The notes under the pieces are model-generated. The model did not search any database. It had not been told where the DNA came from and worked only from the letters and a program-made list of their open reading frames with translations. 64,000 bases of DNA from the NCBI GenBank assembly GCA_039545355.1, contig BCJJ01000022.1:496001-560000 (forward strand). Reading direction: 5' to 3'. This stretch comes from Trichosporon coremiiforme (taxonomy: Eukaryota > Basidiomycota > Tremellomycetes > Trichosporonales > Trichosporonaceae). A program made the position numbers and the translations under genes. Below, piece after piece: positions 61,895-64,000 of the stretch. Within the stretch, counting starts at the first letter, position 1; every line of letters begins with the position of its first letter.

Positions 61895-64000
61895 GGTGGG
61901 GAGGGGTCGCGGGCTCGCGGAGCGGCTGGGGATATATATGTTGGGGTTGCGGATTCAAGCTGGGATGGAGGGAAGTCACAAAGTTGGGCGGCAGCGCGGA
62001 CGGTTAGTGGTGGATCGATCACGCTGCAGCGGCCCCGCGCATGTCCGGACCTTCATTCCACAGCCGAACTCAGCCTCAACCCGTGGCTTCACCAGCCGGC
62101 CTTGGCCGTCCCCCCAATGCGATGCCTCCGTCGTCCCTCATCCCCCTTCGCCGCTGCTGATCCGCGGATCACTTGTGTGAGTGCATGCATTCCTAGCTGT
62201 TACGTTGGCCGCCGATACATCCGCGCTGCGCATGCATAAAGGAGTAACAGCCCCCGATCTGCAGAGGACTTGAAAGTGTCCGTGCTCTAGTAAAGACCCG
62301 GGAGACCCGGTGTGAATGTAGTCATTGACGGGCCGGTCGGCCTCCGGCTCTCACGCGCTACATTCAAGCTGCTACCATGCTACCTTAACGCGGTACAGCG
62401 GTACAGCGGTACAGCGATTGACTCAGACTCTAACCTGCTTCCGGAGCCGAGCGACGAGTCTGGCGGGGACGATCATCGGTCTACGCGGGCAACCAGTGCA
62501 CCCATGTGCTAATTCCGTCTTCTCAGTCTCACATCCGAACAACATCCGGCCCGTTTCTGTCTCGTATGCCCCATGTGTCCTGCCCGGCTGCCGACGCATG
62601 TCGACGCCTGCTGTGCAATTGAGCACGAGCCAAGTGTCTCTTCGGTGCATGCTCGACCTTCCTCCTCCTCGGGCTCGCTGGCCATCTGGCCACCGGGCTG
62701 ATTCATCACTGACGCCGCTGACATGGCGCCTCGAAGCTGTACCACTGAGGTGCTCGCCGTCGCCGAGGTGCACATGGGTGGCACCCTAGATCCATCGCAG
62801 TCGATGCTCCGTCATCCGCGCGCTCCGCGACGCACTAGGTCCTCGCTCGGAGTACCAGCTTCACGCTTTGAACGCCGTTCCGGCGATACCCTTCCATGCC
62901 TCTGGTGCTCTCCACCCTTGGTGCCAGGTAACCGACGTCGATCAACAGAGATCGCAGACGGCATGACTAAGATAAAGAGAACCGATCACAACATCTGAAG
63001 CTATATCGAGCAGCGCATATCTCGCCTATCCCCCGGGCTGCCGGCGGGGGCAAGGCCTGGAGCTTCACCATCAGTCATCATCGCACTCCGGCATACCGCG
63101 CACTATGCCTAACGATAGATCCACTGTAGCCGCCTTGAGCTCGCTGAACCGCCCAGCGGCGGTCGCCGGGGGATCCCTCGTATTTCCACACTATGCGGAA
63201 CTGCTCCGCGGCGATCATTCCTCGCCACTCTCGCCAACCGTGCCCGCATACCGCTTACGACAAGGGAGATGGGGGCTGGCTGGCCGTGATTCCTCGGACT
63301 CAGGATCGGAGTGAGAAAGAGAAGAGGACCGTTGGTCGTGTTGTCGGACTTGGAGGCCCGGGCGCCGATCCGTCACCTGACTTCGAGGGGCATGTGGCAC
63401 AATGGGCACATGAGACATGATCGTCAGGAGACACAATCGAGGCTCGTCTCGACTTGTCGAGGGCGCAGTTGTCCTTCAAAGGGGCCAAAGGGGGTGGCCA
63501 CGCGGCGTTGAGCACAAGAATCTAACACATCTTGGATGCATGACGTGGAGTTCGTGGAGTCAGACGAGAATTGAGAACAGCACTCCCCGATCCTTGTCCA
63601 ACTCGTTTCCGCCAGTGCTTCACGGTTGCTACAGTGAAACAAGTGAGTTTGTTTCCTGCGTGCGATTAAATCTCAGTTGGATTGGTCGTTGCTTGCCCAG
63701 AACTCAGTCTGTTGGTTGCCAGCGTCTCTTTTGGCGATGCCCGTCCCGCTGTGAGCTACGCCCGTACGTTGAGCTCACCCTAGTATCTGAACTCCACCAA
63801 CGGACCCGTCTGGAGATGTGACCTTCGGCCCAGCAACCTGGACCAAGTCACTTGGTCGCAGAGCACGCCTCTCTGCGAAGGAAGCCAAGCGTCATGGCAC
63901 CGAGAGGGAAACACACCAGGCGCAGATCGACGTCGTGAGCTAGTCCATACTCAATCGGCTAACCTCAGGTCAATGCAAATAGACCGTCGTCAGCGTCAAC
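61895..64000. other. Right-end region without a recognisable gene
   Basis: About 2.1 kb. A TATATATA stretch at about 61930-61938 lies just upstream of the Zn2Cys6 start and could be its TATA element. Beyond it I find only short unconvincing frames, an 8-bp repeat at 62391-62417, and scattered GCATGCAT-like words. Single donor- or branch-like words occur, but no regular series. Part of a gene could begin beyond 64000. Confidence 0.4.
62391..62417. repeat. 8-bp tandem repeat
   Basis: CGGTACAG is repeated three times with a further partial copy. Small enough to be chance or a variable microsatellite. Confidence 0.75.

Overview
The window looks like a chromosome segment from a basidiomycete yeast, most probably a tremellomycete of the Trichosporonales type (inference). 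The DNA is GC-rich. Genes are closely packed on both strands and carry many short spliceosomal introns with donor GTGAGT/GTGAGC, branch site (A)GCTGAC or GCTAAC, and acceptor CAG. The protein set is fungal housekeeping. No rRNA, tRNA, transposon or CRISPR array was found.

Layout. 1-830: the 5' part of a Bsd2/NDFIP-like membrane adaptor (minus), then about 4 kb without a convincing gene. 5193-8642: inositol hexakisphosphate kinase with a spliced leader and a uORF. 8749-9803: a kinase-like orphan. 10298-12132: an extremely intron-dense locus. 12384-14296: DHA2-type MFS transporter. 14898-15584: Rtc3-like SBDS-domain protein. 17020-18974: HMG-CoA synthase. 19456-22656: Yme2/mitochondrial escape protein 2. 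23026-26445: mitochondrial PPR protein. 27128-28756: Prp31. 29030-30317: a decayed F-box-like gene. 30790-32426: a second intron-dense locus, on the minus strand. 32692-35789: dolichol kinase. 36274-38713: Enp2. 39060-40256: mitochondrial rhomboid protease. 40961-44758: multi-KH protein. 46060-47463: acetylornithine aminotransferase. 47669-48560: RidA. 48855-49742: unidentified mitochondrial membrane protein. 49963-51051: proteasome alpha subunit (Pre5/PSMA1). 51364-52103: Nip7. 52370-53014: 3-hydroxyanthranilate dioxygenase. 53394-54083: Alg13. 54172-55001: SelW/Rdx-like protein. 55291-56644: NASP-type histone chaperone. 56935-58044: Coq3. 58283-58841: CHCHD2/Mix17. 59507-61894: Zn2Cys6 transcription factor. 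61895-64000: no gene seen.

The genes do not form one pathway. About eight products are probably mitochondrial (Yme2, PPR, rhomboid, Arg8, RidA, the 193-aa protein, Coq3, CHCHD2). Two act in dolichol-linked glycan synthesis (Sec59, Alg13), and dolichol also depends on the mevalonate pathway that HMG-CoA synthase feeds. Several serve ribosome or RNA biology (Prp31, Enp2, Nip7, KH protein). Divergent neighbours with short shared promoters are common.

The most unusual content is the pair of intron-dense loci. Each looks like non-coding sequence until consecutive GTGAGY...GCTGAC...CAG units are removed. Exons of only 6-84 nt then join into long open frames. I could not name either product. They may be an undescribed class of micro-exon genes. 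All exon joins were made by eye and need RNA evidence.
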